Assembly (NCBI GenBank): GCA_000620185.1
Contig: KK211088.1
Location: 388,498 to 452,497, forward strand
DNA from: Geodermatophilaceae bacterium URHB0062
GTDB lineage: Bacteria; Actinomycetota; Actinomycetes; Mycobacteriales; Geodermatophilaceae
Direction: 5' to 3'
DNA length: 64,000 bases
Positions within the stretch are counted from its first letter, which is position 1. Each line of letters opens with the position of its first letter. This document shows positions 52,354 to 60,131 of this stretch, one piece after another. Below the pieces are notes generated by a model, which ran no database searches, had not been told where the DNA came from, and saw only the letters and a list, made by a program, of their open reading frames with translations. A program made the position numbers and the translations under genes.

Positions 52354-53709
52354 CCGACGTCCGTGCTGTGGTTCCGCCGCGATCTTCGGCTCGCCGACCA
52401 CCCCGCGCTGCTGGCCGCGATCCATGCCGCCGGAGAGGACGGCGCCGTCCTGCCGCTGTTCGTGTTCGACGACCGCCTCTGGGAACCGTCCGGCGATCCG
52501 CGCCGCCGGTTCCTGCTCGACGCCCTCGCCGACCTCCGCGAGCAGACCGACGGAGCCCTGGTGTTCCGGCACGGCCACCCGGCCGCCGTCCTCCCCAAGC
52601 TCGCCGCCGAGGTCGAAGCGGTGTCCGTGCACGTCAGCGCCGACGCGGGGCCCTACGGCCGGCAGCGGGACGCCGCGGTCGAGCGGGCCCTCGGCGGCAT
52701 CCCCCTGGTGCGCACCGGCTCGCCGTACGCGGTCACCCCGGGGCGGGTGACGAAGCGCGACGGCAGCCCGTTCCAGGTCTTCTCCCCTTTCGCCCGCGCC
52801 TGGCGCGAGCACGGCTGGCGCGCGCCCGCTCCCCGACCGGCCGACCCACGGTGGCATGGCGGCGTCCACTCCGACGACCCGCCGCGGGCGGCGACGGACG
52901 CCGTCCTCCCGCCCGCCGGAGAAGCGGCGGCAGTGGCCGCCTGGCACCGGTTCCGGGACGTTCGCCTGACCGGCTACGCCGAGGGACGCAATCTGCCCGG
53001 CACCGACGGCACCAGCCGGATGTCGGCCTACCTCAAGTACGGCTGCATCCATCCGCGCACGCTGCTGGCCGACGTCGCGGGCGTCGAGGGTGAATCGGCC
53101 CGACGGTTCACCGACGAGCTGGCGTGGCGGGACTTCTACGCCGACGTCCTCTGGCACCGCCCCGAGAGCGCCCGCGAGTACCTCAAGCCCGAGCTGCAGG
53201 ACCTGGGCTACGACACCGGCCCGCAGGCCGAGGAGCTGGTCCGCGCCTGGCAGGAGGGCCGCACCGGCTTCCCGATCGTCGACGCCGGCATGCGGCAGCT
53301 GCTGGGCGAGGCCTACGTGCACAACCGGGTGCGCATGATCGTCGCCTCGTTCCTGGTCAAGGACCTGCACCAGGAGTGGACGCTCGGTGCCCGCCACTTC
53401 CTGCACCACCTCGTCGACGGCGACCTCGCCAGCAACAACCACGGCTGGCAGTGGGTCGCCGGCACGGGCACCGACGCCGCGCCCTTCTACCGGGTGTTCA
53501 ACCCCATCACGCAGGGGAAGAAGTTCGACCCGGACGGCAGCTACGTGCGCCGCTGGGTGCCCGAGCTGCGCGGCCTGGACGCGGCGCACGTCCACGAGCC
53601 GTGGACGGCGCCCGGCGGCATCCCCCAGGGTTATCCGGCGCCGATCGTCGACCACGCGCACGAGCGGCAGGTGGCGCTCGACCGCTACCAGCGCCTGCGG
53701 GACCGCTGA
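52351..53709 (+). CDS. phr: Deoxyribodipyrimidine photolyase
   Basis: This 452-residue flavoprotein repairs UV-induced pyrimidine dimers with light. The N-terminal antenna domain begins SVLWFRRDLRLADHPALLAA. FAD-binding and catalytic features follow: GTSRMSAYLKYGCIHPRTLL, ELAWRDFYADVLWHRP, GFPIVDAGMRQL, HNRVRMIVASFLVKDLHQEW, GDLASNNHGWQWVAGTGTDAAPF. GTG 52351 begins the conserved part and lies 7 bases behind a TACGCT box. It is divergent from the Fpg/Nei gene, giving a DNA-repair pair. Confidence 0.93.
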   Translation: MPTSVLWFRRDLRLADHPALLAAIHAAGEDGAVLPLFVFDDRLWEPSGDPRRRFLLDALADLREQTDGALVFRHGHPAAVLPKLAAEVEAVSVHVSADAGPYGRQRDAAVERALGGIPLVRTGSPYAVTPGRVTKRDGSPFQVFSPFARAWREHGWRAPAPRPADPRWHGGVHSDDPPRAATDAVLPPAGEAAAVAAWHRFRDVRLTGYAEGRNLPGTDGTSRMSAYLKYGCIHPRTLLADVAGVEGESARRFTDELAWRDFYADVLWHRPESAREYLKPELQDLGYDTGPQAEELVRAWQEGRTGFPIVDAGMRQLLGEAYVHNRVRMIVASFLVKDLHQEWTLGARHFLHHLVDGDLASNNHGWQWVAGTGTDAAPFYRVFNPITQGKKFDPDGSYVRRWVPELRGLDAAHVHEPWTAPGGIPQGYPAPIVDHAHERQVALDRYQRLRDR

Positions 53710-53719
53710 CCGCCGACCT

Positions 53720-53739
53720 GCAGAAATGGCCATTTCTGC
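53720..53739. terminator. Perfect 20-bp palindrome between convergent genes
   Basis: GCAGAAATGGCCATTTCTGC is a perfect palindrome located 11 bases after the photolyase stop and 9 bases from the aminotransferase stop. It can fold in RNA only with a tiny loop, but as a dispersed unit it also occurs at 38098-38118. A bidirectional terminator role is likely from position. Confidence 0.7.
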
Positions 53740-53747
53740 CGGAACGG

Positions 53748-54932
53748 TCACCGGCCGAGGGCGCTCGCCATCCGCTCGACGATCGCCTCGAGCACCGGCC
53801 GCGGCGTCGCGAAGTTCAGCCGCACGTGGCCCGCACCGGGTGCGCCGCACTCCGGGCCGTCGACGAACGCCACCCCCGCCCGCTCGAGGAAGAACTGCCC
53901 CGCCGAGCCCTCGATCCCCAGACCGCGGCAGTCAAGCCAGGCCAGGTACGTCCCCTCGGGCGGCGTGTAGCGCACCTCCGGCAGCCGCTCGGCGAGCAGC
54001 GTGCCGAGCAGCCGGCGGTTGCCGTCCAGGTAGGCGAGGACGTCGTCCAGCCACGGTTCGCCCTCGTCGTAGGCGGCGGTGTTGGCGAGCACTCCCAGGT
54101 TGGCCGTTCCGTGGGCGGCGAAGAACCCGACATCCGCCCACCGCCGGGCGTCGGCCTCGTTGGAGACCAGGAGCTGCGCGGCCTTCAGCCCGGGGAGGTT
54201 CCACGCCTTGGACGCCGAGGTCGCCGTGACCGCGTGGGCGGCCGTGACCGGCGACAGGGAGGCGTAGGGCCGGTGGACGGCGCCGGGGTGGATCAGCGGC
54301 GCGTGGATCTCGTCGGAGAACACCCGGACGCCGTGCCGCTCGACCACCTCGGCCAGCGCCAGCTGCTCGGTCTCGGTGAACACCCGCCCGAGCGGATTGT
54401 GCGGATTGCAGTGCACGAACAGCCGCCCACCCGATGCGAAGGCGCGGTCCAGGCCGTCGAGGTCGTAGGTCGCGCGGCCGTCGTCCCCGGGCACCATCGG
54501 CACCTCGAGGATCTCCCGGCCGAGCAGCCGGGGAACGATCAGGAAGGGCATGTAGGCAGGCGTGGGCAGCACCACCGGGGAGCCGGGTGGGGTGAAGTGC
54601 TCGATCGTGGCCTGCAGACCGGCGAGGACGTCGGGCAGCGGGGTGATCCACTCGGCAGGCACCGTCCAGCCGTAGCGGCGGGCCTGCCAGCCGGCGCACG
54701 CCCGGGCCATCTCCTGCGCGACCGCCGTCGGCAGGTAGCCGAACAGGCCGGCGTCGACCGCGGCGTGCAGCGCCCGGGTGACCTCGGGCGCCGTGCCGAA
54801 GTCCATCTCCGCGACGAACGCGCCGATGGCGTCGCCGTACCGCGTCCACTTCAGGCTGCCCGCCGCCCGCAGGCCGTCCTCGGTGAGGGCGTCGAAGACG
54901 AGCGGCAGGTCCGCGGGCACGGCGTCGGTCAT
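53748..54932 (-). CDS. PLP-dependent aminotransferase, MalY/PatB-type C-S lyase
   Basis: This 394-residue fold-type I PLP enzyme begins WTRYGDAIGAFVAEMDFGTAPEV, a mark of the MalY/PatB cystathionine beta-lyase-like group. Further marks are PGSPVVLPTPAYMPF, HCNPHNPLGRVFTETE, FSDEIHAPLIHPG, the PLP-binding Lys in ATSASKAWNLPGLKAA and HVRLNFATPRPVLE. It probably cleaves C-S bonds of cysteine conjugates or cystathionine; transamination is also possible. ATG 54932 follows GGGGGAG by about 9 bases. Confidence 0.87.
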   Translation of the reverse strand: MTDAVPADLPLVFDALTEDGLRAAGSLKWTRYGDAIGAFVAEMDFGTAPEVTRALHAAVDAGLFGYLPTAVAQEMARACAGWQARRYGWTVPAEWITPLPDVLAGLQATIEHFTPPGSPVVLPTPAYMPFLIVPRLLGREILEVPMVPGDDGRATYDLDGLDRAFASGGRLFVHCNPHNPLGRVFTETEQLALAEVVERHGVRVFSDEIHAPLIHPGAVHRPYASLSPVTAAHAVTATSASKAWNLPGLKAAQLLVSNEADARRWADVGFFAAHGTANLGVLANTAAYDEGEPWLDDVLAYLDGNRRLLGTLLAERLPEVRYTPPEGTYLAWLDCRGLGIEGSAGQFFLERAGVAFVDGPECGAPGAGHVRLNFATPRPVLEAIVERMASALGR

Positions 54933-54969
54933 CCGCCGAGTCTCCCCCGCGGTCACCCGCCGAGGGGTC

Positions 54970-56496
54970 TCAGACGGGCGCCGTCTCGATGCCGCTCACC
55001 TCGACGGTCGCACCCGGCTCGTGGCGCGCCTGCTCGGCCACCGCGGCCGCCACCGCAGCCGTGACGGCCGGGTCGAAGACGCTCGGGATGATGAAGTTGG
55101 CGTTGAGCTGGTCGTCGCGCACGACGGCGGCCAGCGCGTCGGCCGCCGCGAGCAGCATGCCATCGCTGATCTCGGTCGCCCGCGCGTCCAGCAGGCCGCG
55201 GAAGACGCCCGGGAACGCGAGCACGTTGTTGATCTGGTTCGGCAGGTCCGAGCGGCCGGACGCCACGATCGCGGCGTGCTCGCGGGCCCGAACCGGGTCG
55301 ACCTCGGGTGTCGGGTTCGCCATCGGGAAGACGACGGCCTTCTCGTTCATCCGCGTGAGGTCCTCGACGGCGAGCACGTTCGCCGCGCTGACCCCGATGA
55401 AGACGTCGGCGCCGGTCAGGGCGTCGGGCAGCTCGCCGCGCACGCCCGCCGGATTGGTCCGGCGGGCCAGGTCCAGCTTCGCGCCGGTCAACCGCTCGTC
55501 GTCGGGTGAGAGGATGCCCTCGCGGTCCCACACCAGCACGTTGCTGACGCCGGCCTTGAGCAGCAGCGACACGATCGCCGTCCCGGCCGCACCGCCGCCG
55601 GCCACGACGATCTTCACGTCGGCCAGGTTCTTGTCCACAACGCGCAGCGCGTTCTTCAGCGCGGCCAGCGCGACGATCGCCGTCCCGTGCTGGTCGTCGT
55701 GGAAGACCGGGATGTCGAGCTTCTCGCGGAGGCGGGCCTCGATCTCGAAACAGCGCGGGGCCGCGATGTCCTCGAGGTTGATGCCGCCGAAGCCGGGTGC
55801 GATCAGCTCGACGGTGCGGACGATCTCGTCGACGTCCTGGGTGTCCAGGCAGATCGGCCAGGCGTCGATGTCGGCGAACCGCTTGAACAGGACGGCCTTG
55901 CCCTCCATGACGGGCATCGCGGCGCCGGGGCCGATGTTGCCCAGCCCGAGCACGGCCGAGCCGTCGGTGACGACGGCGACGGTGTTGCCCTTGATGGTCA
56001 GCCGCCGGACGTCCTCCGGGTGCTCGGCGAGCGCCAGGCACACGCGGGCGACCCCCGGCGTGTAGGCCATCGACAGGTCGTCGCGGGTCTTCAGCGGCAC
56101 CCGGGACTGCACCTCGATCTTGCCGCCGAGGTGCAGGAGGAAGGTCCGGTCGCTGACCTTGCGCACCGTGACGCCGGGGACGCCCCGCAGCGCCTCGACC
56201 ATCTCCTCGGAGTGGGCCGCGTCGGCGGCCGAGCAGGTCACGTCGACGGTCAGCCCGTCGGACCGGCTGTCCACGACGTCGATCGCGGTGACCGCGCCAC
56301 CCGCGCTGCCGACCGCGGTGGCGATGCGGCCGATGCTGGCCGGGTCGCCGTCGGCGGTCAGCCGGACGGTGAGGGAGTACGAGGCGGAGGTGACCGGGCC
56401 GCGGGGCGATGCCCCGGCCGGAGTCACGGGCTCGCCCACGGAGGTGTCGTTGGCGCCGGCGACCGGCGCGGTGTCAGTGCTCATGGCGACCGCCAT
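54970..56496 (-). CDS. NAD-dependent malic enzyme with N-terminal ACT-like domain
   Basis: This 508-residue protein has an N-terminal regulatory ACT-like domain (about residues 38-115: SYSLTVRLTADGDPASIGRI, VRKVSDRTFLLHLGGKIEV). The malic enzyme domains follow: SMAYTPGVARVCLA, LGLGNIGPGAAMPVMEGKAVLFK with the catalytic Lys, HDDQHGTAIVALAALKNAL, KIVVAGGGAAGTAIVSLLL and ANPTPEVDP. It decarboxylates malate to pyruvate. ATG 56496 follows GGTGAG; an ATG at 56484 is also possible. Confidence 0.92.
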   Translation of the reverse strand: MAVAMSTDTAPVAGANDTSVGEPVTPAGASPRGPVTSASYSLTVRLTADGDPASIGRIATAVGSAGGAVTAIDVVDSRSDGLTVDVTCSAADAAHSEEMVEALRGVPGVTVRKVSDRTFLLHLGGKIEVQSRVPLKTRDDLSMAYTPGVARVCLALAEHPEDVRRLTIKGNTVAVVTDGSAVLGLGNIGPGAAMPVMEGKAVLFKRFADIDAWPICLDTQDVDEIVRTVELIAPGFGGINLEDIAAPRCFEIEARLREKLDIPVFHDDQHGTAIVALAALKNALRVVDKNLADVKIVVAGGGAAGTAIVSLLLKAGVSNVLVWDREGILSPDDERLTGAKLDLARRTNPAGVRGELPDALTGADVFIGVSAANVLAVEDLTRMNEKAVVFPMANPTPEVDPVRAREHAAIVASGRSDLPNQINNVLAFPGVFRGLLDARATEISDGMLLAAADALAAVVRDDQLNANFIIPSVFDPAVTAAVAAAVAEQARHEPGATVEVSGIETAPV

Positions 56497-56545
56497 CGTC
56501 TCACCGCTCGGAGGCGGGCGGTCACACCGCCCACCGTGATCTACG

Positions 56546-56986
56546 TCAGCCCGCCGACGTCGGGGCGCGCCGTTCGGTCACCTGCTTGAGCCCGGCGCAG
56601 AACTGCCGGAACGACGGGTTCAGGTCCGGGGTGCTGCGATCGAGCAGGCCCGCGAGCGGTCCGCTGTGGTCCTCCCGGACGGTGAGCACCGTGCCGCCGT
56701 CGTCCTGGGCGTCGAGGTGGTACGTGCGCTCGATGACCGCCGCACCGAACGGGAGGCCGCCGCGCCAGCGCATCGCCTCACGCGGCCGGATCTCGGTCAC
56801 CGTCACGGAGAACGGGCGGCTGCGGATCATGGTCGCGTAGATCGTGAGCCGCTCGCCGAGAGCAACGGTGCCCTCGACGCGGTCCACCCCGGAGTCCCAG
56901 TCGCGCCAGCGACCGACGTCGACGAGCGCCCGCCAGACCTCATCGGGCCCGGCCTCGATCCGGGTGACGGCCTCGAAGCTCCTCAC
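56546..56986 (-). CDS. SRPBCC (polyketide cyclase/dehydrase-like) protein
   Basis: This 146-residue protein has the START/Bet v1-like pattern: FEAVTRIEAGPDEVWRALVDVGRWRDWDSG at the start, MRWRGGLPFGAAVIERTYHL in the middle and TVLTVREDHSGPLAGLL near the end. Such proteins bind small hydrophobic ligands; the ligand is unknown. GTG 56986 is chosen since it begins the domain exactly. The next gene upstream on the same strand ends 40 bases away. Confidence 0.78.
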   Translation of the reverse strand: MRSFEAVTRIEAGPDEVWRALVDVGRWRDWDSGVDRVEGTVALGERLTIYATMIRSRPFSVTVTEIRPREAMRWRGGLPFGAAVIERTYHLDAQDDGGTVLTVREDHSGPLAGLLDRSTPDLNPSFRQFCAGLKQVTERRAPTSAG

Positions 56987-57026
56987 CGCTCGGAGTCTGC
57001 TCCGGCCGACGGGGTCCCGCCAGACG

Positions 57027-57494
57027 TCAGGCGCGCAGCCGCGGCGTCCGCAGGTCGAGCTCGCGGCCGGCCTCCGCATCGGCGGCCAGCGCGCGCGCCC
57101 AGGCGGCCAGGCGGGGGACGGCGATGCCGTGCGGCGGGGCAGTGGCGTAGCCGGCGATGTTGCCCGCACCCCGGTCCAGCAGCGTGGCCGCACCCCGCGC
57201 ATTGCCGCGTGCGGCGTGGGTGAGGCCGACGGCGAGCTGCGCCAGCCCGCGCCACAACTGCCGCTCGCCCTCGGGCGCGCTCTTCCACGCGTCCTCGAGC
57301 ACCTCGTGGGCGTGGAAGGGGCGGCCGGCGTCGAGCAGTTCCTGTGCCTCGGCCAGCGACCGCTCCGGCGTCCGGACGACGCCCTCCGGCGCCCGCTCCT
57401 CACCCGCCGTGCCGTACGGCAGCGGCCGCCCCAGCGCGTCGCGCGGCCGGGCGTTGCGGGCGCGGCCGACGGGGTCCCGGTCGCGGTCGGTCAC
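57027..57494 (-). CDS. DUF309 domain protein
   Basis: This 155-residue protein has a charged, probably flexible N-terminus (MTDRDRDPVGRARNARP, with GTG as start) and a helical DUF309 domain with the family's signature FHAHEVLEDAWKSAPEGERQLW. The function is unknown. GTG 57494 follows GGGAGG by about 9 bases. It may share a transcript with the SRPBCC gene downstream. Confidence 0.82.
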   Translation of the reverse strand: MTDRDRDPVGRARNARPRDALGRPLPYGTAGEERAPEGVVRTPERSLAEAQELLDAGRPFHAHEVLEDAWKSAPEGERQLWRGLAQLAVGLTHAARGNARGAATLLDRGAGNIAGYATAPPHGIAVPRLAAWARALAADAEAGRELDLRTPRLRA

Positions 57495-57613
57495 GGCCCG
57501 ATCCTCCCGCAGGGCGCCACCGCATCCGAATAGGGCCCCGCCGGGGAAGAGGATTCGACGGCGCGGGAGGTGGTCAGAGGCGTGCTGCTCGACCGGCGGC
57601 GGCTCCGCCTGGG

Positions 57614-57629
57614 TAGCGTCCCCGACGTG
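57614..57629 (+). promoter_or_regulatory. Probable leaderless promoter of the ECF sigma factor gene
   Basis: TAGCGT at 57614-57619 lies 7 bases before the GTG at 57627, matching the boxes at 345 and 58998. Confidence 0.5.
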
Positions 57630-58223
57630 GACCCCGTGCCCGCCCTGCGCGGCGATCCGGAACCGGACGACCGGGAGGTCGGCCGGCGGTTCGCCGCGGG
57701 GGAGGAACAGGCGCTGGCCTGGGCGTACGAGCGATGGGCGGGGCAGGTGCACGGGATGGCGGTCCGGGCCTTCGGGCCGGGGCCCGACGCGGAGGACGTC
57801 ACGCAGCAGGTCTTCGTGTCGGCCTGGACCGGCCGGTCGGGCTACCGGCCCGAGAGCGGGCCGCTGCCGGCGTGGCTGGTGGGCATCTGCCGGCACAAGA
57901 TCGCCGACACGTGGGCCCGGCGGGATCGGCAGCGGCGGGAGAACGAGGCGGCCGTCGCCGACGCGCAGGGCCGCCCCGGTGGGCCGGTCACCGCGGGCGT
58001 CGACACGGCGGTCGCAGACCGGGTGCTGCTGCTCGACGAGCTGGACCTCCTCGGTCAGCCACAGCGGGGAATCATCGAACTGGCGTTCTTCGAGGACCTC
58101 ACGCACGCGCAGATCGCGGCCCGCACCGGGCTGCCGCTGGGCACGGTCAAGAGTCACATCCGGCGCACCCTGGAGCGCCTGCGGACACGGTTGGAGGTGG
58201 ACGGTGGAGCACTGCGAGCCTGA
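57627..58223 (+). CDS. ECF-type RNA polymerase sigma factor
   Basis: This 198-residue protein has region 2 (RRFAAGEEQALAWAYERWAG, then DAEDVTQQVFVSAWTGRSGY, PAWLVGICRHKIADTWARR) and region 4 (QRGIIELAFFEDLTHAQIAARTGLPLGTVKSHIRRTLERLR). GTG 57627 is preferred over the upstream GTG at 57570 because a TAGCGT box lies 7 bases before it. The stop lies 20 bases inside the anti-sigma gene, so the two are coupled. The pair resembles SigK/RskA. Confidence 0.9.
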   Translation: MDPVPALRGDPEPDDREVGRRFAAGEEQALAWAYERWAGQVHGMAVRAFGPGPDAEDVTQQVFVSAWTGRSGYRPESGPLPAWLVGICRHKIADTWARRDRQRRENEAAVADAQGRPGGPVTAGVDTAVADRVLLLDELDLLGQPQRGIIELAFFEDLTHAQIAARTGLPLGTVKSHIRRTLERLRTRLEVDGGALRA

Positions 58224-58965
58224 CCAGCTGGCGCTGGCGGCGCTCGGCGAGCCGCTGTCCGCCGCCGACGCCGCCCACGTGGACGCGTGCGCACGGTGCC
58301 GTGCCGAGATCGCGAGCCTGAAGCGCAGCGTCGACGTCCTGGCGGTGCCGGCGTTCACGACCTCCGGCCCGGACATCGCCCCGCCGCCGCGGGTGTGGGA
58401 CGCCATCGCCGCCGCGACCGGCGTCCAGGCGTCACCGACCGACCGGGCCGACGCCGAGGCGGCCGACGACCCGGTGGAGCCTCCCCTGGCCGCCGTGCCG
58501 CCGGCCCCGGCCACGGATCCCGTCGTGCGGCAGCTGCGTCCCCGGCGGTCCCGTCTCCTGCTGGCGGCCGCCGCCGCGGCCGTGGTGGTCGCCGCCGCGG
58601 CCGGGGCCATCGCCCTGAACCGGGACGACGACGTGGTCCTGGCCTCCACCACCCTCTCGACCCTGGACACCGGTCGGCCGGAGGGCACCGCCAAGGTGGT
58701 CGAGCAGGGCGACGGCACGCGGGTGCTGCGCATCGAGCTGCGGACGCCGCCGCCGCGGGACGGGTACTACGAGGCCTGGCTCGCCGACGCGTCCGCGAAG
58801 GGCATGGTCTCGATGGGATCGGTCCGACCGGGGACGACGTCCCTGCCGGTGCCCGACGACCTGAACCTCACCGACTGGCCGACCGTGGAGGTCTCCGTCG
58901 AGCCGCTGAACGGCGACCCGGCCCATTCGGGCGTCTCGCTGGTGCGCGGCCAGCTGGACTCCTGA
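58204..58965 (+). CDS. Membrane anti-sigma factor, RskA-like
   Basis: This 253-residue protein starts with a cytoplasmic zinc-binding anti-sigma domain: His25-x3-Cys29-x2-Cys32 (AHVDACARC), with another His-Cys at residues 3-4. One membrane helix follows at about residues 119-139 (Ala/Val-rich, after RPRRSR). The outer domain, about 110 residues, is the RskA/DUF2337-like anti-sigma-K domain (GYYEAWLADASAKGMVSMG, TSLPVPDDLNLTDW). It should hold the adjacent sigma factor at the membrane until its outer part is cleaved or senses a signal. Confidence 0.88.
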   Translation: MEHCEPDQLALAALGEPLSAADAAHVDACARCRAEIASLKRSVDVLAVPAFTTSGPDIAPPPRVWDAIAAATGVQASPTDRADAEAADDPVEPPLAAVPPAPATDPVVRQLRPRRSRLLLAAAAAAVVVAAAAGAIALNRDDDVVLASTTLSTLDTGRPEGTAKVVEQGDGTRVLRIELRTPPPRDGYYEAWLADASAKGMVSMGSVRPGTTSLPVPDDLNLTDWPTVEVSVEPLNGDPAHSGVSLVRGQLDS

Positions 58966-58997
58966 GCCCGGCGGTCACCGCCCGCGACCGGCTCGCC

Positions 58998-59012
58998 TAG
59001 CGTGCTGCCGTG
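58998..59012 (+). promoter_or_regulatory. Probable leaderless promoter of egtE
   Basis: TAGCGT at 58998-59003 lies 6 bases before the GTG at 59010. Confidence 0.5.
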
Positions 59013-60131
59013 ACCGACGTACTTCCGCACGCCGACCTGGGCGCCTCGTGGCGGGCGAACCGGCCCCGGCCGGCGGGGCGCCACCTGGACAGCGCCGCCT
59101 CCAGCCGGCAGAGCACCCGCGCCCTGGACGCCGCCGCCCACCACGCGCGGCACGAGGCGGAACTCGGCGGCTACGTGGCCGAGGCGGCGGCCCACGACCT
59201 GCTGCAGCAGGGTCGCTCGGTCATCGGCGGCCTCGCGGGCATGGCGGCGGCCGACGTCGCCTTCGTCGAGTCGGCGCAGGCGGCGCTGGTCGCACTGCTC
59301 ACCGGCTGGCGCCTCCCGGCCGGTTCCCGGGTGGCCTGCCTGCCCGGGGAGTACTCCCCGAACATTGCGCAGTTCCGCACCTACGGGCTGCGACCCGAAC
59401 CGCTGCCGGTCGACGGGGTCGGGCGCGCCGACCTCGACGGCGCCGAGCGCTTGCTCGCCGCCGACCCGCCGTCCTTCGTGCACCTCACGCACATCCCGAG
59501 CCACCGCGGCGTGCTGCAGCCGGCCGCGGAGGTGGCGGCCCTGTGCCGGGCGGCCGGGGTGCCGCTGGTGCTGGACGCGGCGCAGTCGCTCGGGCACGCC
59601 GACGTCGACCTGGGCGCGGACGTCGTCTACAGCACCTCGCGCAAGTGGCTGGCCGGACCGAGGGGCGTGGGCATGCTCTGCGTCCGCCCGGCGCTGGCCG
59701 CCCGGCTGACCCCCGTCCTGCCCGAGCCGGAGGGCGTGCCGGCCATGCGCGCGTTCGAGTCCGGGGAGGCGCACGTCGCCGGGCGGGTGGGCCTGGTCGT
59801 CGCGGTCGGTGACCACCTGGCGGCCGGCCCGCACCTCGTGCGCGAACGGCTGGGCGCGCTCGGGCGGGCGACGCGGGAGCTGCTGGACGGCGTCGGCGGC
59901 TGGCGGGTCATCGAGCCGGCCGACGAGCCGACTGCCACGACCACGCTGCGCCCGCCGGAGGGCGTCGACGTCGTCGGCACGCGCACCCGGCTGCTCACCG
60001 AGCACGGCATCGTGACCAGCGCGATCGGCCCCGAGCGCGCGCCCGGTGAGATGACCGGCCCCGTGCTGCGGGTGTCCCCCCACGTGGATTCGACCATCGA
60101 CGACCTCGAGGCCCTCGCCGCGGCGCTCTAG
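59010..60131 (+). CDS. egtE: Ergothioneine biosynthesis PLP-dependent C-S lyase EgtE
   Basis: This 373-residue class V aminotransferase-fold enzyme matches mycobacterial EgtE throughout: WRANRPRPAGRHLDSAASSRQS, ALDAAAHHARHEAELGGYVAE, CLPGEYSPNIAQF, VHLTHIPSHRGVLQPAAEVAALC, STSRKWLAGPRGVGML with PLP-binding Lys212, and LRVSPHVDSTIDDLEAL. EgtE performs the last step, cleaving hercynylcysteine sulfoxide to ergothioneine. The other egt genes are not in the window. GTG 59010 is probably leaderless. Its TAG stop interlocks with that of the deaminase gene as CTAG. Confidence 0.9.
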   Translation: MTDVLPHADLGASWRANRPRPAGRHLDSAASSRQSTRALDAAAHHARHEAELGGYVAEAAAHDLLQQGRSVIGGLAGMAAADVAFVESAQAALVALLTGWRLPAGSRVACLPGEYSPNIAQFRTYGLRPEPLPVDGVGRADLDGAERLLAADPPSFVHLTHIPSHRGVLQPAAEVAALCRAAGVPLVLDAAQSLGHADVDLGADVVYSTSRKWLAGPRGVGMLCVRPALAARLTPVLPEPEGVPAMRAFESGEAHVAGRVGLVVAVGDHLAAGPHLVRERLGALGRATRELLDGVGGWRVIEPADEPTATTTLRPPEGVDVVGTRTRLLTEHGIVTSAIGPERAPGEMTGPVLRVSPHVDSTIDDLEALAAAL

